Shown: positions 1 through 9,393, numbered from the stretch's first letter. The stretch is DNA of 22,500 bases from Prorocentrum cordatum (GCA_963575745.1 CAUYUJ010001376.1:62501-85000), one strand, 5' to 3'. A program made the numbers and translations. The notes: a model not told the origin generated them from the letters alone.

Positions 1-402
1 GGAGCAGGAGGAGGATGAGCAGGAGGAAGAGGGAGGAGGGAGGAGGAGGATGAGGGAGGGGGAGCTGGAGGAAGGAGGAGGAGGAGGAGGAGGAGGAGGA
101 GGAGGAGGAGGAGCAGAAGAGGAGGAGGGAGGAGGAGGAGGAGGAGGAGGAGGAGGAGGAGGAGGAGGAGGGGGAGGGGAGGGGGAGGGGGAGGGGGAGG
201 GGAGGAGGAGGAGGATGAGGGGGAGGAGGAGGAGGAGGAGGAGGAGGAGGAGAGGAGGAGGAGGAGGTGGAGGAGGAGGAAGACGAGGAGGAAGAGGAGG
301 AGGAGGAGGAGGAGGAGGAGGAGGAGAGGAGGAGGAGGAGAGAGGAGGAGGAGGAGGAGGAGGAGGAGGAGGAGGAGGAGGAGGAGGAGGAGGAGGAGGA
401 GA
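1..402 (+). repeat. (GGA)n purine-rich microsatellite
   Basis: About 400 bases made almost only of GGA/GAG triplets, with scattered interruptions (GCA, GATGAG, GGGGA runs near 170-200). The + strand is nearly all purine, so the tract is a homopurine mirror repeat of the kind that can form triplex (H-) DNA. Long open frames across it encode only glycine, glutamate or arginine runs and are not evidence of a gene. The left end is cut by the window edge. Confidence 0.95.
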
Positions 403-999
403 AGGGTTGACTGTATGTAAGCCTTGCCGCTATCAAGGACGACCGACGGCGTGTCCCTGCGGCGGCACGCTGGGGCATAGGCCTCCCCCGCCGTCCTGGG
501 ACGGCCCCCCCCTTCCCGCGGCGGAGAGCGCCGGGTTGTCTTCGGGGCTCAAGAGCACGCGGGTCACATGCAAACGGGGGTCAGCCTGAGCGCCGGATCT
601 TGTAGGATCCTGCAGAGCCAGGGTCGGGGGCCCCCAAACGGGGTGATGACCATGCCGTGTGGTGCGTCGGTGTGGATTCGGGGTCACCGCGCGGTTTTGG
701 GACTCGAGGCCCTCTCCGAGGACGTTTCGGGCGACAGGGGCCTCTGGGGTCCCAAGACCGTGAGGTGACGGACCGTGCGGTGAGGTCTTGGGGGATTCCG
801 AGTTCACCTCGCGGTCTGTCACCGCGCCGCTTCGGGAGTCCGAACAGGGGTTCATGGATCCGGGATTGCGTGCAGGCTCTTGCAGGGTCCTGCAGGATCC
901 TGCAGGATTTTGCATGGTCTGACTGATCCGGGTCTGGATAGGCGCGATGCTTCGGCCGCTCAGTCCTGAGCCCCTGGTGCCTTCCCAGGGAGTTCCGTG
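403..999. other. GC-rich low-copy DNA, no gene recognised
   Basis: Nothing here reads as a conserved protein in either strand. CpG is frequent. The stretch at 760-840 contains related short blocks in both orientations (GTGCGGTGAGGT and CACCTCGCGG-like), so it may fold. A short direct repeat is listed separately at its right side. Confidence 0.6.
866..915 (+). repeat. short tandem repeat based on TCCTGCAGGA
   Basis: The blocks TCTTGCAGGG, TCCTGCAGGA, TCCTGCAGGA and TTTTGCATGG follow each other at about 11-12 bp spacing. The core TCCTGCAGGA is itself palindromic. A diverged relative (TAGGATCCTGCAGAGCC) lies near 602-618. Confidence 0.7.
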
Positions 1000-1215
1000 G
1001 GCCGGCTGCAGGGCCCCAAGAGAGGCCGCGAGTCGGGACGATCGAAATGGGTTAAGAAGTAGTGGGGACGAAGACTGACAGCAGTTCTGTCCATGTGGAA
1101 CATGACTCGCTGTCAGCGTCGCTGTGGACGTTGTCCACGTGAGACCGAAAGCCGCTTGTCCAACAGCGGCCGCTGTCGGTTTTGGCCCTTATTCTTTCTT
1201 GGGCAGCGTACCCGT
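1000..1215 (+). repeat. dispersed repeat family A, copy 1
   Basis: This segment aligns with the right edge of the window (about 22283-22485). Shared blocks in the same order are GGGACG-TCGAAATGGG followed by a diverged AAGTAGTGGGGACGA, then a CTCGCTGxC block, then CCAACAGCGGCCGC, TGTCGxTxTTGG and a final TTGGGCA. The two copies have diverged by substitutions and small indels. No coding capacity was seen. It could be a SINE-like or other interspersed element, but neither end is defined. Confidence 0.7.
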
Positions 1216-1378
1216 TTTTCTGTACCCATGTCGGGCGTCCGAAGCGAGGCTTCGGGTAAACCCCGGTCCTCTGGACGCGGACGTCAGATCTGAGGGTCTG
1301 GCAGGTCAGGGTCACACGGTCGAGGTCCGAGGCTCCTGGGTCGACGGTCGAGCTCCTTGGGCGCTGCTAGCCCTGCTT

Positions 1379-1412
1379 GGTCCCCTGAAGGCCTCCCGAG
1401 GCTTGAGGGGAC
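1379..1412. other. imperfect hairpin
   Basis: The outer arms GGTCCCCT and AGGGGACC are perfect complements, and an inner GCCTC-CC-GAGGC stem lies between them, separated by short unpaired bases. Its function is unknown. It could be chance in GC-rich DNA. Confidence 0.45.
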
Positions 1413-1499
1413 CTCCGGCCCAGGATGGAGAGGTGGGCCCTGGGCTGTGGTCGAGAGGTCCGGGGCCCGTGTCATGGACGCATCGGCCTCTCTTCAGGA

Positions 1500-1670
1500 G
1501 GGGAAAAACACAGACACAAGAAATCGTCGATTCCCGAAAATATGGAAACATATGGGAAGTGGGGGGAAAACAAAAACCCAGAGAATATTGGAACATAAGG
1601 GGAGTCCTGTTATTTGTGTCTATCTATTTGTGTGTCCCAGGACCCCTTCATCTCTGGACTGACAGCCCTG
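1500..1670 (+). repeat. dispersed repeat family B, copy 1
   Basis: This segment aligns along most of its length with 9814-9965. Shared, ordered landmarks are GGGGAAAAACACAGACACA-like, GAAAATATGGAAACATATGG, GGGAAGTGG, AAACCCAGAGAATATTGG, TATTTGTGTGTCCCAGGACC and CCTTCA. The AATATGGGA motif is repeated inside each copy. The element is clearly interspersed, but its ends and class cannot be assigned from two copies. Confidence 0.8.
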
Positions 1671-2160
1671 AGTCCGAAACGCTGGGTCGGATCTGGCTTC
1701 CGGCGCGCGGTCGATCCGATTCGATGATCATGCTGTCGGGGGCGGCCAAGAGGGGGGTGATGATTAGGGGGGTGAATATCATGGGGGGGTCATGATATCT
1801 CCCCAGATTTCGTGGCGTCCTTTTTATTTCACTACGTCCCTGGCCTCCCCCCTGGGCCGCGCACGCGCCGTCAGCCATGATTTGCGCCCCCCCTCTTGGA
1901 CGCCCCCCTCTTGGCCGCCCCATGCTGATGCTGATGCTGATGATGATGCTGCTGCTGCTGATGATGATCATTTCCGATGCTGCACGTCGGATCTCAGGGG
2001 CCGCCCCACCCCGCGCCGCCACCCGCCCGCGGCGAGGCCCTGAGGGCCAGGGCCGCGGGAGGCGGGTCGGCCGCCGCCGAGCTGCTGCAGCTGATGAGGC
2101 CCGCAGCGCGCGCGCCGCGGCCGCCTCTCGGGGGCCTCTCGGCGGCCTTCGGTAACCACG
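1671..2160. other. low-copy DNA with a small GAT/CTG microsatellite
   Basis: No gene recognised. A short GATGCTGATG / CTGCTGCTG microsatellite occupies about 1922-1970. The sequence from about 1985 to 2155 is extremely GC- and CpG-rich. The left part has G-rich runs (about 1735-1795). Confidence 0.55.
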
Positions 2161-2164
2161 CGTG

Positions 2165-3060
2165 TGCATACGCTCGCAGACACACGCGCAGGCACACGCA
2201 CACACACACACATACACACACGCACACGCACACGCACACGCACACGCACACGCACACGCACACGCCCACGCCCACGCCCGCGCCCACGCCTACGCCCACG
2301 CCCACGCCCACGCCCACGCGCGCGCGCGCACGCGCACGCCCACGCCCACGCCCACGCGCACGCGCACGCGCATGCGCACGCGCACGCGCACGCGCACGCG
2401 CACGCGCACGCGCACGCGCACGTGCGCACACGCGCACACGCGCACACACGCACACACGCACACACGCACACACGCACACGCGCACAGGCGCACAGGCGCA
2501 CACGCGCACACGCGGACATGTGCTCACGCGTAACACGAGCGCACTCGCACGCGCACGAGCACGCGGACACGGGCACGCACACGCGCACACGCGCACACGC
2601 ACACGCGCATACACGCACACGCACACGCACACGCACACACACACATGCACACGCACACGCACACACACACACACGCACACGCACACACATACACACACAC
2701 ACGCACGCACACCCACGCACACGCACACGCACACGCCAAGGCACACACACACAACGCACAACACACACAGCATACAACACACAGCACACAGCACACAACA
2801 CACAGCACACAACACACAACACACAACACACAACACACTCAACACCACACAACACACAACACACAACGCACAGCACACAACACAACACACAATGCACAGC
2901 ACACAACACACCACAACACACAACATACAACACACAACACACAACACACGGCACACAACACACAACGCACACAAACACACAACACACACGCAGACACACG
3001 CGCACGCCGAACCAACGACACGGACACGCACACACGACTGACCACGCATCCGCGCGCACA
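2165..3060 (+). repeat. long CA/CG alternating microsatellite
   Basis: About 900 bases of alternating purine-pyrimidine DNA in sub-blocks: CACACG and ACGCAC early, CGCCCACGC at 2260-2360, CGCACG at 2360-2430, CACACGCA to about 2740, then an AACACACAAC-type block at 2750-2990. The 2165-2740 part is an excellent Z-DNA candidate. The tract lacks stop codons in several frames, which creates long open frames of Thr-His or Arg-Thr repeats. These should not be read as proteins. Confidence 0.95.
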
Positions 3061-3210
3061 CGCTCGCACACGCTGTCTTCGAGGGCGCCTGGCCAGGGCA
3101 GCGGGAGGCTGCGGGCTGGGGCCGCGGCGGGAGCCGAGAGGGGGCAGCGCGCGCGCCCCGCCGGTCAGGGTCCGACCGCCCGCCCGACCAGCCTGCCGTG
3201 CGCGCGTGCC
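3061..3210. other. GC-rich flank with GTCAGG repeat
   Basis: A block GTCAGGGTCCGACCGCCCGC lies at about 3163-3182. Related blocks lie on the other side of the CAT tract near 3448 and 3478. The flank is therefore partly repeated around the microsatellite. Confidence 0.6.
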
Positions 3211-3288
<78 letters not shown>

Positions 3289-3376
3289 ATCATCATCATC
3301 ATCATCATCAGCAGCATCATCATCATCAGCATCATCATCATCACCATCATCATCATCACCATAATCATCATGACCA

Positions 3377-3407
<31 letters not shown>

Positions 3408-3413
3408 CATCAT
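3211..3413 (+). repeat. (CAT)n microsatellite
   Basis: It begins with 26 perfect CAT units (3211-3288) and continues as an interrupted CAT/CAG/CAC tract to 3413. Read on the minus strand it is (ATG)n. The His, Ile, Ser or Met runs it encodes are by-products. Confidence 0.97.
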
Positions 3414-3775
3414 GAGTGTCCCACCTGGCCGACCTGTCCCTCCCGTCAGGTCCGCCCGCCCGACCCGGCCGTCCCGTTGGGGTCCGCCCGCCCGGTCAGA
3501 CCCGCACGCCAGGCGCGCGTGGCCACTCGATGATGAATCGCACTTGGGTGTCTCGCAAGCCATGAGGAAAATCCTGGAGGCCTCGCGCGGCAGCTTGGGA
3601 CCGAGTCTACATCGGATCCACGTCGGGCTTACTCCCGCTTCAAGCCGGGATCACGCTGCAATTACGTCGGATTTACGTCGAGACATCACCGCGCGAACGT
3701 CGTTCCATATTGCGGGGTGGGCGTGTGGACTATGTGATATAACCCCAGACATTCAATTTAATTTTGGATTTTATT
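3414..3775. other. low-copy DNA, no gene recognised
   Basis: The first 100 bases hold two further GTCCGCCCGCCCG blocks. At 3605-3690 there are short repeated pieces (ACATCGGATCCACGTCGG, TACGTCGGATTTACGTCG). No protein or RNA gene seen. Confidence 0.5.
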
Positions 3776-3778
3776 ATC

Positions 3779-3814
<36 letters not shown>
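3779..3814 (+). repeat. (TA)n microsatellite
   Basis: An essentially perfect TA dinucleotide run of about 18 units, followed by a T-rich stretch and (ATTT)n at about 3828-3858. Confidence 0.97.
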
Positions 3815-3816
<2 letters not shown>

Positions 3817-3827
3817 TCTTGATTTTT

Positions 3828-3858
3828 TAATTTATTTATTTATTTATGTATTTACTTA
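3828..3858 (+). repeat. (ATTT)n microsatellite
   Basis: TTTATTTATTTATTTAT-type tetranucleotide run. A second (ATTT)n run is found at 5490-5527, again next to a copy of dispersed repeat C. Confidence 0.85.
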
Positions 3859-3920
3859 GTTCCCAACCATCCTGTGGTGTTGGGTCTTCGTTTTTAAGAG
3901 ACAGTGCCCCGCGTTCCCGC
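3858..3920 (+). repeat. dispersed repeat family C, copy 1
   Basis: TCCCAACCATCCTGTGGTGT, then TGGGTCTTCGTTTTTAAGAG and ACAGTGCC, then CGCCTCC. It aligns with 5650-5720 (CCCAACCCTCCTGCGTTGGG, TTCTCGTTTTGAATACAGCA). A short third relative, GGTTGGGTTCTTCGT, lies at 5466-5480. The copies bracket the 90-bp array that follows. Confidence 0.65.
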
Positions 3921-3963
3921 CTCCTCCTCCTCCTCCTCCTCCTCCTCCTCCTCCTCCTCCTCC
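3921..3963 (+). repeat. (CCT)n microsatellite
   Basis: About 14 CCT triplets, directly after repeat C copy 1. The minus strand is (GGA)n, as in other tracts of this window. Confidence 0.95.
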
Positions 3964-3997
3964 ACACCCTCTTCCTTGCGTTTCACCCACCCAGTAC

Positions 3998-5420
3998 AGT
4001 GTTTCGTAGCTCCATAGGGAGCTCCGCCGAAGGCCCCAGTGCTGCCGCCCGCATGCGTCACCCACACCCAATTCGGCACACCCCTCACACGTTTCGTGGC
4101 CCCATAGGAGCACCGAAGGCCCAGTGCTGCCGCCCGCATGCGTCACCCACACCCAATTCGGCACACCCCTTTCGTGGCCCCATAGGCCGAGGCTGCTGCC
4201 GCCCGAAGGCCCCACTGCTGCCGCCCGCATGCGTCACGTTTCGTGGCCCCATAGGAGCAAGGCCCCAGTGCTGCCGCCCGCATGCACGGCTTCACACGTT
4301 TCGTGGCCCCATAGGAGCTCCGCCGAAGGCCCCAGTGCTGCCGCCCGCATGCGTCACCCACACCCAATTCGGCACACCCCTCACACGTTTCGTGGCCCCA
4401 TAGGAGCTCCGCCGAAGGCCCCAGTGCTGCCGCCCGCATGCGTCACCCACACCCAATTCGGCACACCCCTCACACGTTTCGTGGCCCCATAGGAGCTCCG
4501 CCGAGGCCCCATGCGTCGTTCCACACCCCTCACACGTTTCGTGGCCCCATAGGAGCTCCGCCGAAGGCCCCAATGCGTCACGCACACCCAATTCGGCACA
4601 CCCCTCACACGTTTCGTGGCCCCATAGGACAGTGCTGCCGCCCGCATGCGTCACCCACACCCAAGTCGGCACACCCCTCACACGTTTCGTGGCCCCATAG
4701 GAGCTCCGCCGAAGGTCCCAGTGCTGCCGCCCGCATGCGTCACCCACACCCAATTCGGCACACCCCTCACACGTTTCGTGGCCCCATAGGGAGCTCCGCC
4801 GAAGGCCCTAGTGCTGCCGCCCGCATGCGTCACGCACACCCAATTCGGCACACCCCTCACACGTTCCGTGGCCCCATAGGGAGCTCCACCGAAAGCCCCA
4901 GCGGCCGCGCTCACACGCGTCCCCGCCACCCATCCCGGCACGCCCCTCACAACAACAGGTTTCGTGGCCCCATAGGGAGCTCCACCGAAGGCCCCAGTGG
5001 CACCGCCCGCATGCGTCACCACCCGCACCCAATTCGGCACACCCTCACACGTTTCGTGGCCCCATAGGGAGCTGCACCGAAGGCCCCAGTGGCGGCGCCC
5101 ACATGCGTCCCCGCCACACATCCCAGTACACCCCTCACGCGCTTCGTGGCCCCATAGGGAGCTCCACCGAAGGCCCCAGTAGCGGCGCTTACATGCGTCT
5201 CCGCCACCCATCCCGGCACCCCCCCCGCAGCAGCATCATGTTTCGGGGACCCAAAGGGAGCTCCACTGGAGGCCCCAGCGGCGGCCCTCACATGCGTTTC
5301 CGCCACCCATGTCGGCACGCCCCGCGCGTGTTTCATGTCCCCATAGGGAGCTTCACCGAATGCCCCAGTGGCACCCATCTCGGCACACCCCTCACACGTT
5401 CCGTGGTCCTATGGGGAGTT
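3998..5420 (+). repeat. ~90-bp minisatellite array, 18 units
   Basis: The landmark GTTTCGTGGCCCCATAGG recurs 18 times, at about 4001, 4091, 4170, 4238, 4298, 4387, 4476, 4536, 4611, 4684, 4773, 4863, 4959, 5051, 5141, 5240, 5330 and 5398. Full units are 89-90 bp and contain AGCTCCGCCGAAGGCCCCAG, TGCTGCCGCCCGCATGCGTC, ACCCACACCCAATTCGGCAC and ACCCCTCACAC. Several left-hand units are 60-79 bp because of internal deletions. From about 4863 rightward units are longer and more diverged (GCTCCACCGAAGGCCCCAGT). Open frames through it are incidental. Confidence 0.96.
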
Positions 5421-5462
5421 CCAGTGAAGATGAAACCCGCAGCTGCGGTACTGACAACTGCA

Positions 5463-5527
5463 TATGGTTGGGTTCTTCGTCAGGCTAATTATTTATTTAG
5501 TTATTTATTTATTTATTTATTTATTTC
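5463..5527 (+). repeat. repeat C fragment plus (ATTT)n
   Basis: GGTTGGGTTCTTCGT is followed by ATTATTTATTTAGTTATTTA and more ATTT units. The association of repeat C with ATTT tracts matches the left side of the 90-bp array. Confidence 0.6.
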
Positions 5528-5780
5528 GTTACGCGGTGCCCAATGTCCCGCTCCTTTCCCGGGCCGGTTGTTCATCCCGGGTAGTTTTCGATGGTTCTGG
5601 GGCCCTGCGAGGGCCTTCGAAGGCCGAAAGCAGAAACAAAAACATATTTATCCCAACCCTCCTGCGTTGGGTTCTCGTTTTGAATACAGCACCGTGGTCG
5701 CATCCTCCCGCCTCCCGCTCCCCTTCTCTCCTGCCTCTCACCTCGTTCCTTCCTGCGTGCTAGCTTGCCTCCTACCTGGC
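5528..5780. repeat. spacer containing dispersed repeat C, copy 2
   Basis: The segment 5650-5720 matches 3858-3920 (CCCAACCCTCC, GGGTTCTCGTTTTGAATACA). It is followed by a CT-rich stretch (CCTCCCGCTCCCCTTCTCTC). No gene recognised. Confidence 0.6.
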
Positions 5781-7256
5781 CATCCCTGGGGGGCTGCGAC
5801 CTGCGAAGTTGTCGCCATTTTCGAGGGGTGCTGGGTGGTCCAGCGAGTGACGTCCTACGCAGATTCATATTCGACCTCGTCATCCCTGGGGGGTTGCGAT
5901 CTACGAAATGATCGCCACTTTCGAGTGCTGCTGGGGGGTCCAGCTCAGTGACGTCCTGCGCATCTTCAGATTCGACCTCGTCATCCCTGGGGGGCCGCGA
6001 TTGGTGAGACAGTCGCCACTTTCGAGGACTGTTGGGGGTCCAGCGAGTGACGTCCTACGCAGATTCAAATTCGACCTCGTCATCCCTAGGGGGCTGCGAT
6101 TTGCGAAACTGTCGCCATTTTCGAGAGGTGCTGGGCTGTCCAGCTCAGTGACGTCCTACGCAGATTCAGATAAGACCTCGTCATACCTGGGGGGCTGCGA
6201 TCGGTGAGACTGTCGCCATTTCCGGGGGCTGCTGGGGGGTCCAGCGGAGTGACGTCTTACTTAGCTTCAAATTGGAACTCGCCATCCCTAGGGGGCTGCG
6301 ATTTGCGAAACTGTCGCCATTTTCGAGGGCTGTTGGGGGGTCCAGCGGAGTGACGTCCCACGCGTATTCAAATTCGACCTCGCCATCCCTGGGGGGGCTG
6401 CGATCTGCGAACTGTCGTCACGTTCGAGGGTTTCTGGGGTGTCCAGCGGAGCGATGCACCACCCAGATTCAGATTTGACCTCGCCATCCCTGGGGGGCTG
6501 CGCTCTGCGAAACTATCGCCACTTTCGAGGGCTGCTGGGGGGTTCCAGCTCAGTGACGTCCTGCGCATATTCAGATTCGACCTCGTCGTGCCTGGGGGGC
6601 TGCGATCGGTGAGACAGTCGCCACTTTCGAGGACTGTTGGGGGTCCAGCGAGTGACGTCCTACGCAGATTCAAATTCGACCTCGTCATCCCTAGGGGGCT
6701 GCGATTTGCGAAACTGTCGCCATTTTCGAGAGGTGCTGGGCTGTCCAGCTCAGTGACGTCCTACGCAGATTCAGATAAGACCTCGCCATCCCTGGGGGGC
6801 TGCGATCGGTGAGACTGTCGCCATTTCCGGGGGCTGCTGGGGGGTCCAGCGGAGTGACGTCTTACTTAGCTTCAAATTGGAACTCGCCATCCCTAGGGGG
6901 CTGCGATTTGCGAAACTGTCGCCATTTTCGAGGGCTGTTGGGGGGTCCAGCGGAGTGACGTCCCACGCGTATTCGAATTCGACCTCGCCATCTTTGGGGG
7001 GGCTGCGATCTGCGAACTGTCGTCACGTTCGAGGGTTTCTGGGGTGTCCAGCGGAGCGATGCACCACCCAGATTCAGATTTGACCTCGCCATCCCTGGGG
7101 GGCTGCGCTCTGCGAAACTATCGCCACTTTCGAGGGCTGCTGGGGGGTTCCAGCTCAGTGACGTCCTGCGCATATTCAGATTCGACCTCGTCGTGCCTGG
7201 GGGGCTGCGATCGGTGAGACGGTCGCCACTTTCGAGGGCTGCTGGGGGGTCCCGCG
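5781..7256 (+). repeat. ~101-bp satellite with a 605-bp higher-order repeat
   Basis: Monomers start with CATCCCTGGGGGGCTGCGAT at about 5781, 5881, 5982, 6081, 6182, 6283, 6384, 6485, 6587, 6686, 6787, 6888, 6989, 7090 and 7192 (last one partial), a period of 99-102 bp. Each contains a CTGTCGCCATTTTCGAGGG-like block, GGGGTCCAGCGGAGTGACGT and ATTCAAATTCGACCTCG. Monomers within a block differ, but the block 5982-6586 is almost identical to 6587-7191 (offset 605), with only a few substitutions such as CATCCCTGG versus CATCTTTGG. That is six monomers per higher-order unit. Minus-strand frames read MTRSNLNLRRTSL-like peptides, with no sign of selection. Confidence 0.96.
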
Positions 7257-7999
7257 GGGCGTTGTCGCGGGCCGCCCGCAGACCTGGCGGCGCGCCTTCG
7301 AGCGTTTAGCTCCCGCATTGAACAGTGCAAGAAAAAGCAGGGACGCTGTCGGGCGAGGTAGCCTTCGCTCGCTGCTTTGCACTAAGTATAAGCAGGTGTA
7401 ATCATTTTCTCGAGCGCCGCGGCGTCCTGGCGCAGGCAGCGCTGCATCTTTAGCATAATACCGACAAACGCAGCACTCGTCGGTCCCTTCCCGTCATTTT
7501 CGTCGTCGCCCTCTGCCTCCTGTCACCTTCCCTCTGCTGCTGCCGCGCTGACGGTTCGGCCCCCACGCGTTGTTCTCTTGCCTTTCGTTCCCGCCCCCAT
7601 GTCCTGCTCAAGCCTGGGGCCTCGTTTCTTGTCATTTTATTGTTGTCCTGTGAGTCGTGTTACGTGAGCGCCCCCCGTGGAGATTGCAGAACATATATCG
7701 GCGCCTGCACTGTCATTGTCCTGGCAACTTTGGGCAACTTCCTCATGTCATGTGGTGCGAATGGGTTTGGTACGTCGCAGGGTAATGGTGTGTGTCACGT
7801 CGCGAGCGTGTCTAGGTCATCCTCTTCCTCCTCTTCCATCCCTCTTCATTATGAATCCTCCCTGTCGTACCCCCAGACGTGTCGGCAAGGCAGGTTGGGC
7901 ATTTCGCCCCAGATTTCTTCACCATGTATGGTTCTGAAGCATGAAATTTGAAGCCGCTTCGCCGATGGAGGGAGGGCTATTTCGCAATATGGTTTTCGC
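7257..7999. other. low-copy DNA, no gene recognised
   Basis: No repeat or protein family recognised. Short frames (for example a 103-codon one at 7640-7951) have low-complexity serine runs and no motif. A CT-rich stretch lies near 7820-7850. Confidence 0.5.
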
Positions 8000-8690
8000 T
8001 TTAGCGCCGCGCAGATTCTTCTGACATTGTGGCAGCGGTTTTACAGATGGTTGTGGCGGGGCTTTCAGAATGTTGTTCTCGCCGTAGCGCCGCGCCCGTT
8101 CTCTCTACAAGTTTGCAACAGTCGCGAAGGATGGAGCCCAGGTCGTTTTCAACATGTCGTTCTTGTCTTAACGCCACGTGCATGCATTTGTTTATAGACA
8201 GTTGCATCTTCAGGGTTCGAGGGCGACCCCTTTTCAACGATGGTTCTCGTCTTAGCGCCGCGCACGTCTGAACCACATGCAACAGTTTCACGGATGGAAA
8301 GGGAAGTCGTTGTCAAAATCTGGTTGTCGCCTTAGCGCCGCGAGCTTTCGATTTACAATTGTTGCAATTGTTTCAGGGGTGGTAGGGGTGTCGTGTTCAA
8401 GGCCGTGCTCTCGCCTTAGCGCCGCGCGCGTTCGTCTTAGAAGTTCGCATTCGCATCATAGATGGAGGGCGGTTCCTTTAGGAAGTGGGCCTCGCGCTTC
8501 AGCGCCGCGAGCATTCTTTCAACACCTGGCAACATTTTCAAGGATTGAGCATTGGCCGTTTTCAAAGTGGAGCTCTCGCCTGAGCGCGGCGCGCATTTGT
8601 TTAGCAGGGTGGAGGATCGCTCGAGGCTTTGGCTCGTTTCGAAGACGCGAGCGAACTTCAACGCAGCGCTGCGCGGATCCAGGGCGGCTC
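8000..8690 (+). repeat. ~83-bp degenerate tandem array
   Basis: The landmark CTTAGCGCCGCGCxCGTT recurs at about 8002, 8085, 8169, 8253, 8333, 8417, 8500, 8582 and 8664, a period of 80-84 bp. Between landmarks there is a weaker TTGCAACAGTTTCACGGATG block and a GTTTTCAAAATxTGGTTCTC block. Units have diverged substantially, the last two most. The GAGCTCTCGCC end of some units resembles the 75-bp array at 19.8-21.5 kb. Confidence 0.9.
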
Positions 8691-8865
8691 TTTTGCAGCA
8701 TGGAGCTGTCGCTCGAGAGCTCTTCGATGCTCGTGACCACAAGTGTGTCAAACTTGTGCAACGGTTGCACGGATGTGGGGGGGCTGTCTTTTTTCGGGAT
8801 GGGATCCTCTTGGGCTCTGCCGTGAACTATATGATGCAGTTTCCATTGTTGCTGAGTGCAGCTGG
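8691..8865. other. low-copy spacer, decayed array end
   Basis: CATGGAGCTGTCGCTCGAGA (8699-8718) and TTGCAACGGTTGCACGGATG-like sequence (8756-8775) look like decayed 83-bp units. No gene recognised. Confidence 0.45.
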
Positions 8866-9020
8866 ACCGAGGTATCAGATCGAGGTCGGTTCGGGGAGGG
8901 TGCCCTCGTGCTCTTCGTGTTTGTTCTTGGGCATCCTGGGGAGTGTACCCCTGGATGCTCCCTCTGTTTTGGCCGACGGAGGGTCTTATGCTCCCGAGGG
9001 ATGCTCTTCAGGCCTCGGTC
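8866..9020 (+). repeat. dispersed repeat family D, copy 1
   Basis: It aligns with 11935-12100. Both start with a CCGAGGTAT-AGATCGAGGTC block; GATCGAGGTCGGTTCGGGGA is identical in both (8878-8897 and 11947-11966). Then come TGCCCTxxxxxTTCTTCGTG, a diverged middle, CTxTTTTGGCCGACGGAGGG versus CCGTTTGGCCCGCGGAGGGC, and a GGATG-CTTCAGGCCT end. Interspersed element of unknown class. Confidence 0.75.
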
Positions 9021-9393
9021 CGACTGTACGCTTGCGGAGGACGATGAATGGAGAGGAAGCATGTTGCCAAATAATTTCCAGATGTCAATAACATGTGTTA
9101 AACATGTATTAAACATGTATCAAATATGGTTTTAACATTTTCAGGACATTGTTCCGATAGTTTAAACACATTTTTGATTCGATAATCGGACTGTTAGGGC
9201 GTCAATTGTCGTGGCATCCACAACTGTACGCGCCAGAGAGCTGCAGAGCAATTCCTTTTCCAGAGCGGCGCCCTCGCTGGAAGGGCAGTCCCGGCTGAGC
9301 TGGTCTTCCGAGGGGGGCGCTGCAGTGTGCAGGGAGAAACTCTGGACGGGAGGGTGTATTGCAGGATCGCTGATGCATCTTTGGCTTATTCTG
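9021..9393. other. low-copy AT-richer DNA with an 11-bp triplet
   Basis: At 9089-9123 the 11-mers ACATGTGTTAA, ACATGTATTAA and ACATGTATCAA follow one another. No gene recognised in the remainder. Confidence 0.5.

Noticed and set aside
3211-3413. CRISPR-like array or histidine-rich protein
   Set aside because: No spacers; it is a plain CAT microsatellite.
2164-3822. A 552-codon open frame (+) and similar long frames on both strands
   Set aside because: It runs through CA/CG, CAT and TA microsatellites. These lack stop codons in the relevant frames, and the product is only Thr/His/Arg, His/Ile and Tyr/Ile runs.
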